Of a stretch of 64,000 nt of DNA, positions 33,049-41,801 are shown piece by piece (the first letter of the stretch is position 1; each line of letters begins with the position of its first letter). The DNA is from Flagellimonas sp. MMG031 (GTDB lineage Bacteria; Bacteroidota; Bacteroidia; Flavobacteriales; Flavobacteriaceae). Under the pieces are notes generated by a model. That model had not been told where the DNA came from and did no database searches. It saw only the letters and a list, made by a program, of their open reading frames with translations. The stretch lies in NCBI RefSeq assembly GCF_040112705.1, contig NZ_CP157804.1:1552501-1616500 (forward strand), written 5' to 3'. The position numbers and the translations under genes were made by a program.

Positions 33049-33360
33049 ATGTCAGATCTATCACAAGAAGAGTGGGCGGAACAACTGCAAAACGACGATA
33101 ACGCCTTTATTTTGGATGTGCGTACCCCCGAAGAGGTAGAGGAGGGGTATATTCCCGGAGCTACCAACATCGATATTTATTTGGGACAAGAGTTTATGGA
33201 CGAACTCGAAAAGCTGGACAAGTCCAAGAACTATTACGTCTACTGCCGATCGGGCAACCGAAGCGGACAGGCCTGCGCCTTGATGAACAGTATCGGAATT
33301 GAGAATGCCTATAATCTGGAAGGTGGCTTTATGAACTGGGAAGGTGATGTAGCAGAGTAG
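33049..33360 (+). CDS. Rhodanese-like domain protein
   Basis: A 103-residue single rhodanese domain: FILDVRTPEEVEEGYIPGA, then the active-site loop YCRSGNRSGQA with catalytic Cys66, and the closing NLEGGFMNW. It carries sulfur as a persulfide, or has a related redox role. No signal peptide, so it is cytoplasmic. DUF2851 begins 21 nt later. Confidence 0.94.
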   Translation: MSDLSQEEWAEQLQNDDNAFILDVRTPEEVEEGYIPGATNIDIYLGQEFMDELEKLDKSKNYYVYCRSGNRSGQACALMNSIGIENAYNLEGGFMNWEGDVAE

Positions 33361-33381
33361 ACCTCCATTTGTCCCAAATCA

Positions 33382-34662
33382 ATGCGAGAAGACCTACTTT
33401 ATTTTATATGGAGGCACAACAAGCTTCCAAAGATTGGCCTGCGTACCACTAATGGAACCTCGGTTGCCATTAAGGCAACTGGAATCCAAAACCATTTGGC
33501 AGGCCCAGACTTTTTTGATGCAAGAGTCGAAATCGATGGCCAGCTCTGGGCTGGCAATGTCGAGATGCATCTCAAATCCTCGGATTGGTACGTACACCAT
33601 CACGAATCGGATGAAAACTACGACAATGTCATTCTCCACGTAGTATGGGAGGATGACATTGCCGTTTTTAGGAAAGATGGTTCCCAGATACCGACCATGG
33701 AAGTGCGCCAATATGTCTCTGACGAACTGTTGGACCGCTATCGCGAGCTGGTTGAAAACGCAAGGCCTACGTTTATCAACTGTGAAAAGGATTGGAAGGC
33801 CGTAGATGAATTTTTGGTGGAGAATTGGCTCCACCGCTTGTACATCGAACGGCTGGAACACAAGTCTAAATTGATAGCAGAACTGTTGGGGGCAACCAAA
33901 AATGACTGGGAGGCGGTTTTGTTTATGTTATTGGCCAAAAGTTTTGGATCGACCGTCAACGGCGCCCATTTTTTGGAACGGGCACAACGGTTGGATTTTT
34001 CGGTGATGCGAAAGGTCAGTAATGAACCCCTGCAATTGGAGGCTCTGCTTTTTGGCCATTTTGGGCTTTTGGGTGAAGATGATTGTTCTGATACCTACTA
34101 CCTCCGACTTCAAAAGGAGTTTCAGTATTTGGCGCATAAATTTAGTTTGGACCAAAACCCATCAAAGCCTGCCTTTTTTGGTCTTCGACCACCGAATTTC
34201 CCCACGATTCGGGTTTCGCAATTGGTACAGTTGTATTCGGGTAGGCACCATTTGTTTTCCGAACTGATGACGCTCAAGAGCAAGGAGGATGTTTACACGA
34301 GTTTGGAAGTTTCGGCAGGGGCCTACTGGGATAACCATTATACGTTCGGGAAGGTTTCCAAAAAAAGCACCAAGCGATTGTCCAAAGGCTTTATGGATCT
34401 TCTGATCATGAATGTTCTGCTGCCCTTAAAATTCTGTTATGCCAAATATACAGGGCAGGACATGAACGAGGATTTGATTGAGCTGTTGTCCCAGCTGGAC
34501 GCGGAAGACAACTCCATCATCAAAAATTTTGGGCGTATAGGTGCAAAAACACAAAACGCCTTGGAGAGTCAGGCCAAATTGCAGCTTTACAGTAATTATT
34601 GCACGAAAAATAAATGCATGCAATGCGCCATCGGCACCCAATTATTAAATAGAAATACATAA
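33382..34662 (+). CDS. DUF2851 family protein
   Basis: 426 residues matching the Bacteroidota protein family DUF2851: N-terminal EDLLYFIWRHNKLP, the GPDFFDARVEIDGQLWAGNVEMH segment, DNVILHVVWEDD, and a C-terminal NKCMQCAIG motif with paired cysteines. No catalytic function is established for the family that I know of. The H/D/E-rich N-terminal half looks enzyme-like. It sits between rhodanese and PspC genes on the same strand. Confidence 0.88.
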   Translation: MREDLLYFIWRHNKLPKIGLRTTNGTSVAIKATGIQNHLAGPDFFDARVEIDGQLWAGNVEMHLKSSDWYVHHHESDENYDNVILHVVWEDDIAVFRKDGSQIPTMEVRQYVSDELLDRYRELVENARPTFINCEKDWKAVDEFLVENWLHRLYIERLEHKSKLIAELLGATKNDWEAVLFMLLAKSFGSTVNGAHFLERAQRLDFSVMRKVSNEPLQLEALLFGHFGLLGEDDCSDTYYLRLQKEFQYLAHKFSLDQNPSKPAFFGLRPPNFPTIRVSQLVQLYSGRHHLFSELMTLKSKEDVYTSLEVSAGAYWDNHYTFGKVSKKSTKRLSKGFMDLLIMNVLLPLKFCYAKYTGQDMNEDLIELLSQLDAEDNSIIKNFGRIGAKTQNALESQAKLQLYSNYCTKNKCMQCAIGTQLLNRNT

Positions 34663-34670
34663 TTTTAACC

Positions 34671-34898
34671 ATGTCTTTGTTTTACGATACCTTATATTAT
34701 TTTCAAAAGCGCGGTTTCGAGGTCTGTAGACGGATTGCGGAACGCTTGGGCATACGTGCCCGTGTGGTACGTACCAGTTTCATTTACTTGACTTTTGTGA
34801 CCTTGGGTTTTGGTTTTGCCCTTTACCTTTTTATCGCATTTTGGCTAAGGATCAAAGACTTGATTTACACCAAAAGAACCTCTGTATTTGACCTTTAA
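34671..34898 (+). CDS. PspC domain-containing small membrane protein
   Basis: 75 residues. The PspC-like region contains VCRRIAERLGIRARVVRTSF followed by one or two hydrophobic segments (residues 37-62) and a basic tail. PspC proteins modulate phage-shock or membrane-stress responses; this short form has no partner PspA/PspB nearby. It is 8 nt after DUF2851 and 3 nt before the K+ channel gene, so these are co-transcribed. Confidence 0.82.
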   Translation: MSLFYDTLYYFQKRGFEVCRRIAERLGIRARVVRTSFIYLTFVTLGFGFALYLFIAFWLRIKDLIYTKRTSVFDL

Positions 34899-34901
34899 TC
34901 A

Positions 34902-35909
34902 ATGATAAGACTGATGCGCTCCAAAATAGTATTGGCCCTTTCCTTAATGGTGGTGGTGCTCGTATTCGGGGTGGTCGGGTATAAAATGCTATCCGATTTC
35001 ACTTGGGTGGAGGCCATCTACATGACCATTATTACGGTTACTACGGTCGGGTTTTCGGAGGTAAGGCCATTGGATGCCAATGCAAAGATTTTTACCGTAT
35101 TTTTAATCGTTACCAGTGTTTTTATCTTTGGTTTTGCCATTTCCGTGGTCACGGAATATATTCTGGGTAGAAACTCGCTCGAACTACTAAAAAAGAAAAA
35201 AGTGAAAAAACAGATAGATAGTCTTTCCAACCATGTGGTGGTCTGCGGTTTTGGTAGGAACGGTATGCAGGCAGCGGAAAAATTAATAGCCTATAAAAAG
35301 CCTTTTGTGGTTATAGAAAAGGATAAGGAAATTATTGATCGGTATGAGGAAACGGTATTGTTTGTGGAAGGGGATGCCAACGAGGATGATGTGCTCATCC
35401 AGGCGGGCATCGAACGTGCACAATATTTGATTACGGCAGTGCCCGATGATTCAGCCAACCTCTTTATCGTACTATCCGCTAGGCAACTCAATAAGGACCT
35501 TTTCATCATTAGTAGGGCCTCTCAAATCACCTCTGTAAAAAAATTGGAGTTTGCCGGAGCCAATAAAGTGATCATGCCCGATAAAATTGGGGGCGACCAT
35601 ATGGCTTCATTGGTGGTAATGCCAGATTTGATTACATTTTTGGATCAACTTTCCATTGAGGGGGAGCATACGACCAACTTGGAAGAGGTCAGCATTGAAG
35701 ACTTTACCGACCAGATGGATTGCAACTCTTTGCGCGATCTGGATCTTCGAAGGAAAACGGGATGCACCATCATCGGCTATATTGATCCCGAAGGAAACTA
35801 CATCATCAACCCAGAGGCAGACCTCATTCTACAGCCCAAAAGCAAGGTAATCGTGCTGGGGCGGCCCGAGCAAATACGGAAATTAAATCAAATGTTTCAG
35901 ATTGGTTAG
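34902..35909 (+). CDS. Two-helix potassium channel with RCK (TrkA-N/TrkA-C) domain
   Basis: 335 residues. TM1 (8-27), pore loop with selectivity-filter segment TTVGFSEV (47-54), TM2 (62-85), then a cytoplasmic RCK domain starting VVVCGFGRNGMQAAEKL (Rossmann GxGxxG near 116-121) and a C-terminal TrkA-C-like part ending in SKVIVLGRPEQIRKL. It probably gates K+ flow in response to a cytoplasmic nucleotide or ion. The filter has TVGF-SE in place of TVGYGD, which is worth noting. Overlapping transcript with pspC. Confidence 0.9.
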   Translation: MIRLMRSKIVLALSLMVVVLVFGVVGYKMLSDFTWVEAIYMTIITVTTVGFSEVRPLDANAKIFTVFLIVTSVFIFGFAISVVTEYILGRNSLELLKKKKVKKQIDSLSNHVVVCGFGRNGMQAAEKLIAYKKPFVVIEKDKEIIDRYEETVLFVEGDANEDDVLIQAGIERAQYLITAVPDDSANLFIVLSARQLNKDLFIISRASQITSVKKLEFAGANKVIMPDKIGGDHMASLVVMPDLITFLDQLSIEGEHTTNLEEVSIEDFTDQMDCNSLRDLDLRRKTGCTIIGYIDPEGNYIINPEADLILQPKSKVIVLGRPEQIRKLNQMFQIG

Positions 35910-35994
35910 TTAAAAAAACATAAAATTTGATAGCGTTGATTTTTTTTTGGATATTGCTGCCTTTACCATTCCGAAAACTAACTAATTTCAATAT

Positions 35995-38058
35995 ATGAAG
36001 TATTTTCTTTTTCTATTGTCTTTTTTTGCACTAACCACTGGTTTTGCACAGGAATTGACCGTAGTTGGCAAAACCTATAATGTTTCCGATAATATCAATG
36101 ATGGGGCTATTGAGCTTGAAGTAGATGGAGGGGTAGAGCCCTACACCTATAAGTGGAGCGATCAAGAAACCCCGCTCACTTCAAAATCGGCCCAAGGCCT
36201 TGTAGAAGGCATCGCGTACACTGTGGTGGTCACGGACGCTGCCGGTAATTCGGTTACCAAGGAATTTACAGTGGAAACCCAATCCATCACAGAAGTCTTT
36301 AACGGAACCATGACCCCTGCAGTAGGCGGTTTGGGCTCCGTTTTATTTTGGGACCCTTTTGCTGCGATAGGGATTTATGATCCCGTAGCCTACGCCGATG
36401 TGAAATTGATCGGTATTCCGGATTGGAGCAATGAAACCCAAGATAAGTTCATTTTAAAGGAATGGCTCAAGGAAAACAGAGCAAGTGTTGTTGAAGGGGA
36501 AGATGTTGCCATTATTACCAGCGACAAACGAGGTGATATTACCATTCAGGCCAACGCCAAGGGAAAGTTGGTGCAAAAGGTTAAGCAAGGCAACGTCATC
36601 TATAATTCCGAAAATCAAGAACACGTTATTGAGCAGGGCGCACATTATTTTGCCGAAATCGAGTACGACGAGCCCGTAGCGATGTTGCACCCCAATGGCG
36701 ATCCCATTATTAAAGGTATTCCTTTTATCGTAATATGGTTGGTGTTCGGTGCGTTGTTCTTTACCCTTCGAATGGGCTTCATCAACATACGAGGATTTAA
36801 ACACTCGATTGACCTTGCCAAAGGGAAGTATGATGATCCGGATGCTCCTGGGCAGGTAACCCACTTTCAGGCTTTGGCTACCGCAGTTTCCGGTACCGTA
36901 GGTTTGGGTAATATCGCAGGTGTGGCCGTTGCGGTATCCTTGGGAGGAGCTGGGGCTACTTTTTGGATGATTGTTTGTGGTCTTCTAGGGATGTCCTCCA
37001 AATTTGTGGAGTGTACCTTGGGGGTAAAATATCGTGATATCCTTCCTGATGGCCGTGTATTCGGTGGTCCGATGAACTACCTTCGTTACGGACTGGAAAA
37101 AAGAAACCTGAAAGGTTTTGGAAAAGTATTAGCAGGTGTTTTTGCATTGCTTGCCGTGGGAGCCTCTTTTGGAGGAGGGAACATGTTCCAGGCCAATCAA
37201 TCCTTTGAGCAATTGGCAGGACAATTCCCAGTGCTTGCCGGTAACGGATTTTGGTTCGGTGTGGTTACTGCCATCTTGGTAGGTGTGGTGATTATCGGTG
37301 GAATCAGCAGTATTGCAAAAGTGACCGGTAAGATTGTGCCCATCATGGCTTCCATCTATATTGTAGCCGCCTTGGCTGTAATCATCATGAACATTCAAAA
37401 TATTGGCCCAGCGTTTTCTGCGATCGTCGATGGCGCATTCAGCCCTTCAGCCTTAAAAGGTGGAATTCTGGGTGTTCTGGTCATCGGGTTCCAACGCGCG
37501 GCCTTCTCGAATGAGGCTGGTGTAGGTTCCGCTGCCATAGCGCACAGTGCGGCAAAAACCAACCATCCACCATCCGAAGGATTTGTGGCTTTGTTGGAGC
37601 CGTTTATCGACACCGTAGTGGTGTGTACCCTTACCGCTTTGGTTCTGATTTTCACAGGAATGCACGAAGTGGAAGGAATGGCAGGAGCCCAATTGACTTC
37701 CGATGCCTTTGGTAGCCAAATTTCTTGGTTCCCCTACGTGTTGGCATTAGCGGTATTCCTATTTGCCTTTTCCACCATGATCAGCTGGTCTTATTATGGT
37801 ATGAGGGCTTGGACCTATCTTTTTGGAAAGAGCAAGCGTTCGGAAATGATTTACAAAATGCTTTTCTTGGTATTTGTAGTTGTTGGAGCCTCCGTGAGTT
37901 TGGGTGCAGTACTGGACTTTTCGGATATGATGATCTTGGCCATGTCCTTCCCGAACATTATAGGATTGTATATCATGTCCGGTGAGGTGCGCAAAGATTT
38001 GGATGGTTATCTAACGAAGTTAAAGGCAGGTCAACTCTTTAAAAAGTTGAAAAGCTAA
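35995..38058 (+). CDS. Alanine/glycine:cation symporter (AGCS) with large exported N-terminal extension
   Basis: 687 residues, while plain AGCS carriers have about 450-550. A cleavable signal peptide (1-19, TTGFAQ) is followed by an SprB/PKD-like beta domain (about 20-97: [22 protein letters not shown]) and then a segment resembling a biotinyl/lipoyl half-repeat (about 152-222: [37 protein letters not shown]). The carrier begins near residue 241, with [20 protein letters not shown] and [20 protein letters not shown] as family signatures, and about ten helices. It imports alanine or glycine with Na+ or H+. The N-terminal part would lie in the periplasm. Its function there is unknown. Confidence 0.88.
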   Translation: MKYFLFLLSFFALTTGFAQELTVVGKTYNVSDNINDGAIELEVDGGVEPYTYKWSDQETPLTSKSAQGLVEGIAYTVVVTDAAGNSVTKEFTVETQSITEVFNGTMTPAVGGLGSVLFWDPFAAIGIYDPVAYADVKLIGIPDWSNETQDKFILKEWLKENRASVVEGEDVAIITSDKRGDITIQANAKGKLVQKVKQGNVIYNSENQEHVIEQGAHYFAEIEYDEPVAMLHPNGDPIIKGIPFIVIWLVFGALFFTLRMGFINIRGFKHSIDLAKGKYDDPDAPGQVTHFQALATAVSGTVGLGNIAGVAVAVSLGGAGATFWMIVCGLLGMSSKFVECTLGVKYRDILPDGRVFGGPMNYLRYGLEKRNLKGFGKVLAGVFALLAVGASFGGGNMFQANQSFEQLAGQFPVLAGNGFWFGVVTAILVGVVIIGGISSIAKVTGKIVPIMASIYIVAALAVIIMNIQNIGPAFSAIVDGAFSPSALKGGILGVLVIGFQRAAFSNEAGVGSAAIAHSAAKTNHPPSEGFVALLEPFIDTVVVCTLTALVLIFTGMHEVEGMAGAQLTSDAFGSQISWFPYVLALAVFLFAFSTMISWSYYGMRAWTYLFGKSKRSEMIYKMLFLVFVVVGASVSLGAVLDFSDMMILAMSFPNIIGLYIMSGEVRKDLDGYLTKLKAGQLFKKLKS

Positions 38059-38079
38059 TCCTTTCCGTATAAACATACA

Positions 38080-38934
38080 ATGAGAAAACAATCCCACTTC
38101 AGGTTCAACAAACAGGAACGAAGTGGGATTTTCTTTTTATTGCTGATAGTGGTTCTGCTTCAATGCGTATATTATTTGGTTAAAGCAAATCCAGCACCCC
38201 TGAAAAATAATTTTGTACTGAATACAGTGGATCAGTCCAAGTTGGATAGCCTTAAAATCCAACAGTTTGAAGCATCCCAAAGGATTTTTCCTTTTAATCC
38301 GAATTACATTTCCGATTACAAGGCATACACCTTGGGGCTGTCATCGAGCGAATGGGATAGACTGTCAGCTTTTAGAAAAGAGGGCAATTTTGTGAATTCT
38401 GCGGAAGAATTTCAACTAGTTACCCAAGTCTCCGATTCCCTTTTGCATCAAATGGCACCCTATTTCAAATTTCCGGAATGGGCAGGAAAGGCAAAAACAA
38501 CATCAAAGCGGGTTTCAGAAAAGCCTGTTGTGGCCCAAGTCAAGGACCTTAACATGGCCACAGCCGAGGAATTGGAAACTATATATGGTATTGGGGCCAC
38601 CTTATCCCAGAGAATTGTAAAGTTCAGGGATAGGTTGGGCGGCTTTTTGGTGAACGAACAATTGTACGATGTGTACGGTTTGCAGCCCGAAGTAGTGGAA
38701 AGGACTTTACGGAAATTTCAAGTACAAGACCCTCCCACTGTGGTAAAAATTAATGTCAATAAAGCGAGTTCGGAAGAGTTGTCCCAGTTGGTTTATATCA
38801 ATAAGACCTTGGCGTTCAATATCGTTGCCTATCGAGATAAAAATGGTTTATTTGCATCGTTTGGGGATTTAAGTCAGGTTGACGGATTTCCAACAGAAAA
38901 ACTAGATAGAATAGCGTTATATTTGTCTCTATAA
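38080..38934 (+). CDS. Helix-hairpin-helix (ComEA-like) membrane-anchored protein
   Basis: 284 residues with an N-terminal TM helix (about 16-35). The C-terminal half carries two clear HhH modules: LNMATAEELETIYGIGATLS (about 160-215) and INVNKASSEELSQLVYINK (about 225-284); a weaker first copy lies near 75-130. ComEA-type proteins bind DNA in the periplasm during uptake. No other competence gene is nearby, so this role is only a suggestion. The first codons (4-18) also encode a strong intrinsic terminator. Confidence 0.85.
   Translation: MRKQSHFRFNKQERSGIFFLLLIVVLLQCVYYLVKANPAPLKNNFVLNTVDQSKLDSLKIQQFEASQRIFPFNPNYISDYKAYTLGLSSSEWDRLSAFRKEGNFVNSAEEFQLVTQVSDSLLHQMAPYFKFPEWAGKAKTTSKRVSEKPVVAQVKDLNMATAEELETIYGIGATLSQRIVKFRDRLGGFLVNEQLYDVYGLQPEVVERTLRKFQVQDPPTVVKINVNKASSEELSQLVYINKTLAFNIVAYRDKNGLFASFGDLSQVDGFPTEKLDRIALYLSL
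38090..38140 (+). terminator. Strong terminator-like hairpin inside the 5' end of the ComEA-like gene
   Basis: AATCCCACTTC (38090-38100) pairs perfectly with GAAGTGGGATT (38120-38130); an inner GTTC/GAAC pair (38103-38106 with 38116-38119) extends the stem; TTCTTTTTATT follows. It is positioned as the terminator of the AGCS gene but lies within codons 4-18 of the next gene. Confidence 0.7.
38918..38925 (+). promoter_or_regulatory. Possible -7 box (TATATTTG) for the acyl-CoA dehydrogenase gene
   Basis: A perfect TAnnTTTG match 19 nt before the ATG at 38945, placed in the last codons of the ComEA-like gene. No -33 box is clear. Confidence 0.4.
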
Positions 38935-38944
38935 AATAGTTGCT

Positions 38945-40114
38945 ATGAACGAAATGTACTTCACGGAAGAGCATAACTTATTCCGCGAAAGTTTAAAGGA
39001 TTTTTTACAGAAAGAAGTAGTTCCCCATATAGAACAATGGGAGGAAACCGGAAAGATAGATAGGGCTATTTGGAACAAATTTGGCGAAATGGGGTATTTT
39101 GGTTTAATGACCCCTGAGTCGTATTCCGGTTTGGACCTCGACCTTTTTTACACTGTTATTTTCCTCGAAGAATTACAAAAAATAAATTCCGGTGGTTTTG
39201 CCGCGGCCATGTGGGCCCACCAGTACTTGGCCATGACCTATTTGAACAAATTGGCCAACGACGAGCAAAAACGGGCTTATTTGGAGCCTAGTGTATTGGG
39301 CGAAAAAATTGGTTGTTTGGGTGTTTCTGAACCTTTTGGGGGCAGCGACGTGGCAGCCATGCGAACCACTGCGGAGAAGAATGGGGACGTTTATATTGTG
39401 AACGGTTCCAAAACCTTCATCACTAACGGGGTGTATGGGGATTACATCATACTTGCTGCCAAAACCGATAAGGATGCCGGAAATAAGGGTATCAGTATGT
39501 TCATTATGGACAGAAATGCCAAGGGTGTTTCTGCCAACAAGCTGAACAAGCTTGGTTGGCGTGCTTCAGATACGGCAGAGTTGGCTTTTGACAATGTAGA
39601 GGTGCCGGTCGCCAATCTATTGGGAGAGGAGAACGAAGGTTTTGCCTACATCATGGAAGCTTTTGCCTTGGAGCGTTTGGTGATGGGCGTAAATGCCCAT
39701 GCCCGGGCGGAATTTGCCTTGGATTATGCTTTGCAATACATGTCCGAGCGTGAGGCCTTTGGCAGAACCATAGATCAATTCCAGGCACTACGCCATCGAT
39801 TGGTAGATCTTTATTCCGATATGTTGCTTTGCAAACAGTTCAATTACGCTACCGTAGCACAAATGGAAAAGGGTGCGTATGTGGTGAAAGAGGCTACCAT
39901 TTCCAAGCTCAAATCCACAAAAATGGCCGATGAGGTCATTTATAATTGTCTTCAGTTTTTGGGCGGTTATGGCTACATCGAAGATTATCCGATGGCGCGT
40001 TTGAGCCGTGACAGTAGGTTGGGTCCCATCGGGGGAGGTACCTCGGAAATTTTGAGGGAAATTTTGGCCAAGATCATTGTGGATAAAAAGGAGTACAAAA
40101 AGCGAATGGTGTAG
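38945..40114 (+). CDS. Acyl-CoA dehydrogenase family protein
   Basis: 389 residues with normal ACAD plan: N-terminal helical domain, CLGVSEPFGGSDVAAMRTTA FAD-binding signature, the GSKTFITNG strand, GWRASDTAELAFDNVEVP, the C-terminal helical part with ERLVMG, and the final GGYGYIEDYPMARLSRDSR and GGGTSEILREI. It oxidises an acyl-CoA at C2-C3 and passes electrons to ETF. The exact chain-length specificity is unclear. Confidence 0.93.
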   Translation: MNEMYFTEEHNLFRESLKDFLQKEVVPHIEQWEETGKIDRAIWNKFGEMGYFGLMTPESYSGLDLDLFYTVIFLEELQKINSGGFAAAMWAHQYLAMTYLNKLANDEQKRAYLEPSVLGEKIGCLGVSEPFGGSDVAAMRTTAEKNGDVYIVNGSKTFITNGVYGDYIILAAKTDKDAGNKGISMFIMDRNAKGVSANKLNKLGWRASDTAELAFDNVEVPVANLLGEENEGFAYIMEAFALERLVMGVNAHARAEFALDYALQYMSEREAFGRTIDQFQALRHRLVDLYSDMLLCKQFNYATVAQMEKGAYVVKEATISKLKSTKMADEVIYNCLQFLGGYGYIEDYPMARLSRDSRLGPIGGGTSEILREILAKIIVDKKEYKKRMV

Positions 40115-40162
40115 GAAGAATCAAAAAAGTAAAATATTTCTTTACCCATTGAATTTCATTTG

Positions 40163-40170
40163 TATATTTG
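40163..40170 (+). promoter_or_regulatory. Promoter -7 box (TATATTTG) of rpsU
   Basis: A perfect TAnnTTTG box followed by a ~30-nt leader that contains a full Shine-Dalgarno sequence before the rpsU ATG. No clear -33 element was found. Confidence 0.6.
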
Positions 40171-40188
40171 CAGACCAAAATTTTAAAG

Positions 40189-40197
40189 AAAGGAGGT
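40189..40197 (+). promoter_or_regulatory. Unusually strong Shine-Dalgarno of rpsU
   Basis: AAAGGAGGT, fully complementary to the 16S rRNA 3' end, ends 8 nt before the rpsU ATG. Most genes in this window lack any SD. In Flavobacteria bS21 helps hide the anti-SD, so this site fits an autoregulatory switch. Confidence 0.85.
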
Positions 40198-40205
40198 TGT
40201 AGCCC

Positions 40206-40400
40206 ATGTTAATTATACCAGTAAAAGAAGGAGAAAACATCGATAGAGCTTTGAAGCGTTTCAAACGTAAGTTCGACAGAACAGGTACCATGCGTCAGTT
40301 AAGATCAAGACAGCAGTTCACCAAACCTTCTGTGGAGCGTAGAGCGCAAATTCAAAAAGCACAGTACATTCAAGGTCTTAGGGACCAAGAAGAAGTATAG
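40206..40400 (+). CDS. rpsU: 30S ribosomal protein S21
   Basis: 64 residues, basic: starts LIIPVKEGENIDRALKRFKRK and continues with RQLRSRQQFTKPSVERRAQ, typical of bS21. It sits near the 3' end of 16S rRNA on the 30S platform. In Flavobacterium johnsoniae bS21 is reported to help sequester the anti-Shine-Dalgarno. Its own strong SD, promoter box and perfect 13-bp terminator hairpin make this a compact single-gene unit. Confidence 0.97.
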   Translation: MLIIPVKEGENIDRALKRFKRKFDRTGTMRQLRSRQQFTKPSVERRAQIQKAQYIQGLRDQEEV

Positions 40401-40427
40401 GCTTACAGCTTCAACAAAAATATATCC

Positions 40428-40460
40428 ATCCCGTTCCAATATTGGAACGGGATTTTTCGT
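40428..40460 (+). terminator. Intrinsic terminator of rpsU
   Basis: ATCCCGTTCCAAT (40428-40440) and ATTGGAACGGGAT (40441-40453) form a perfect 13-bp palindrome followed by TTTTCGTTTT. Confidence 0.88.
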
Positions 40461-40486
40461 TTTATATCTATACATTATTGAATCGT

Positions 40487-40494
40487 TACCTTTG
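40487..40494 (+). promoter_or_regulatory. Promoter -7 box (TACCTTTG) of xerC
   Basis: A perfect TAnnTTTG match that ends 4 nt before the xerC ATG (40499), predicting a leaderless or nearly leaderless mRNA. A -33 element is not clear. Confidence 0.5.
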
Positions 40495-40498
40495 ATAT

Positions 40499-41389
40499 AT
40501 GTCGCTGTCTGCTTTCATATCCTATTTGAGATTGGAGAAGAACTACTCCCAACATACCATCAAGGCGTACGAGAGGGATTTGAAAAGCTTTTCGGGCTTC
40601 TGCAAGGAGCAGTATGATGAACAGGATATCGCAACTGTTTCTTACCCCTTGATCAGGAATTGGATCGTTCATTTATCGGAGCAAGGAGTTTACAATAGGA
40701 GTATCAACAGGAAGATTTCGTCACTTCAGGCCTACTACCGTTTTTTGTTGAAGGTCGGTGACATTACCGTCTCCCCCTTGGTCAAGCACAAGGCGCTTAA
40801 AACCAGTCAAAAGGTAGAGGTGCCGTTTTCTGAAATGGAGATGGATACCATACTCTCCGAAATTCCTTTTGAAGATGATTTTGAAGGCATCCGTGATAAG
40901 CTCATCATCGAACTGTTGTATGCCACGGGAATGCGAAGGGCTGAGCTTGTGAACTTAAGGGTTACGGATATTGACTTTTCCGGTAATGCGCTCAAAGTGC
41001 TGGGCAAACGGAACAAAGAGCGTATCGTTCCCATCTTGTCCTCTACTGTGGAGCAAATCAAGAGCTATTTGGAAGAACGCTCCAAGTTGGAAAAGGTAGT
41101 CGATTCGCAGTATCTATTTTTAACAAAAGAAGGTCTTAAAATTTATGAAACGCTTGTTTATCGAACTATAAATAAGTATTTTAGTTTGGTGTCCCCCAAG
41201 GTAAAAAAGAGTCCACACATACTCAGGCACACCTTTGCAACGCACTTGCTGAACAGGGGGGCAGATTTAAATTCCGTAAAGGAACTATTGGGTCATTCAA
41301 GTTTGGCATCTACGCAAGTGTACACGCACAACAGTATTGCCGAACTCAAGAAGGTACACCAGAAGGCCCATCCAAGAAACAAGAAGTAG
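40499..41389 (+). CDS. xerC: Tyrosine recombinase XerC/XerD family
   Basis: 296 residues: SAM-like N-terminal core-binding domain (FISYLRLEKNYSQHTIKAYERD) and catalytic domain with R in TGMRRAELVNL, HILRHTFATHLL (H..R), LGHSS (H) and the nucleophile Tyr in QVYTH. The length and housekeeping neighbours (rpsU, hpf) fit the chromosomal dimer-resolution recombinase rather than a phage integrase. Whether it is XerC or XerD cannot be settled here. No dif-like site was searched for successfully. Confidence 0.9.
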   Translation: MSLSAFISYLRLEKNYSQHTIKAYERDLKSFSGFCKEQYDEQDIATVSYPLIRNWIVHLSEQGVYNRSINRKISSLQAYYRFLLKVGDITVSPLVKHKALKTSQKVEVPFSEMEMDTILSEIPFEDDFEGIRDKLIIELLYATGMRRAELVNLRVTDIDFSGNALKVLGKRNKERIVPILSSTVEQIKSYLEERSKLEKVVDSQYLFLTKEGLKIYETLVYRTINKYFSLVSPKVKKSPHILRHTFATHLLNRGADLNSVKELLGHSSLASTQVYTHNSIAELKKVHQKAHPRNKK

Positions 41390-41443
41390 CATTCTTGTAT
41401 TGTTTAACTTCACTGTCCCGGACAGTACTAAAAACGTCGTCTT

Positions 41444-41746
41444 ATGAAAGTAAACGCACAATCGGTAAATTTTACAGCTGATGGTAAACTCATTGACTTT
41501 ATCCAAAAGCGAATGGACAAGATGGAATTGTTCTATGACAAGGTCATTGAATCGGATGTGTATCTCAAAGTGGAAAACACAAGTGCAAAAGAAAATAAGA
41601 TTGTGGAAATCATGGTGTTCATCCCCAGGGATAAAATCATGGTAAAAAAACAATGCAAGTCCTTTGAGGAGGCTGTGGATTCCGCCTGTAGTTCCTTGGA
41701 AAGACAATTGGTGAAAAAGAAGGAAAAGATGAGGGCGAACGCCTGA
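41444..41746 (+). CDS. hpf: Ribosome hibernation-promoting factor (short HPF/RaiA family)
   Basis: 100 residues: KVNAQSVNFTADGKLIDFIQKRMDKM onward, the central DVYLKVEN strand and C-terminal SFEEAVDSACSSLERQL, as in short HPF/YfiA. It binds the 30S decoding region in slow growth. It follows xerC by 54 nt and ends just before the tRNA-tuf promoter. Confidence 0.93.
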   Translation: MKVNAQSVNFTADGKLIDFIQKRMDKMELFYDKVIESDVYLKVENTSAKENKIVEIMVFIPRDKIMVKKQCKSFEEAVDSACSSLERQLVKKKEKMRANA

Positions 41747-41767
41747 CGAAAATTTTTCAAAATTTAT

Positions 41768-41797
41768 TTTGAATTAAAATATAAATATATACATTTG
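41768..41797 (+). promoter_or_regulatory. Promoter of the tRNA-tuf-secE-nusG-rpl-rpoBC operon
   Basis: TTTG (41768-41771) and TACATTTG (41790-41797), 18 nt apart: the best two-part Bacteroidota promoter in the window. The start point should be about 4-6 nt after 41797, at a small hairpin. Confidence 0.8.
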
Positions 41798-41801
41798 CAG
41801 T

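Noticed and set aside
40499..41389. Phage or integrative-element integrase
   Set aside because: The XerC/D length, housekeeping neighbours and absence of att-like direct repeats or phage genes argue for the cellular recombinase.
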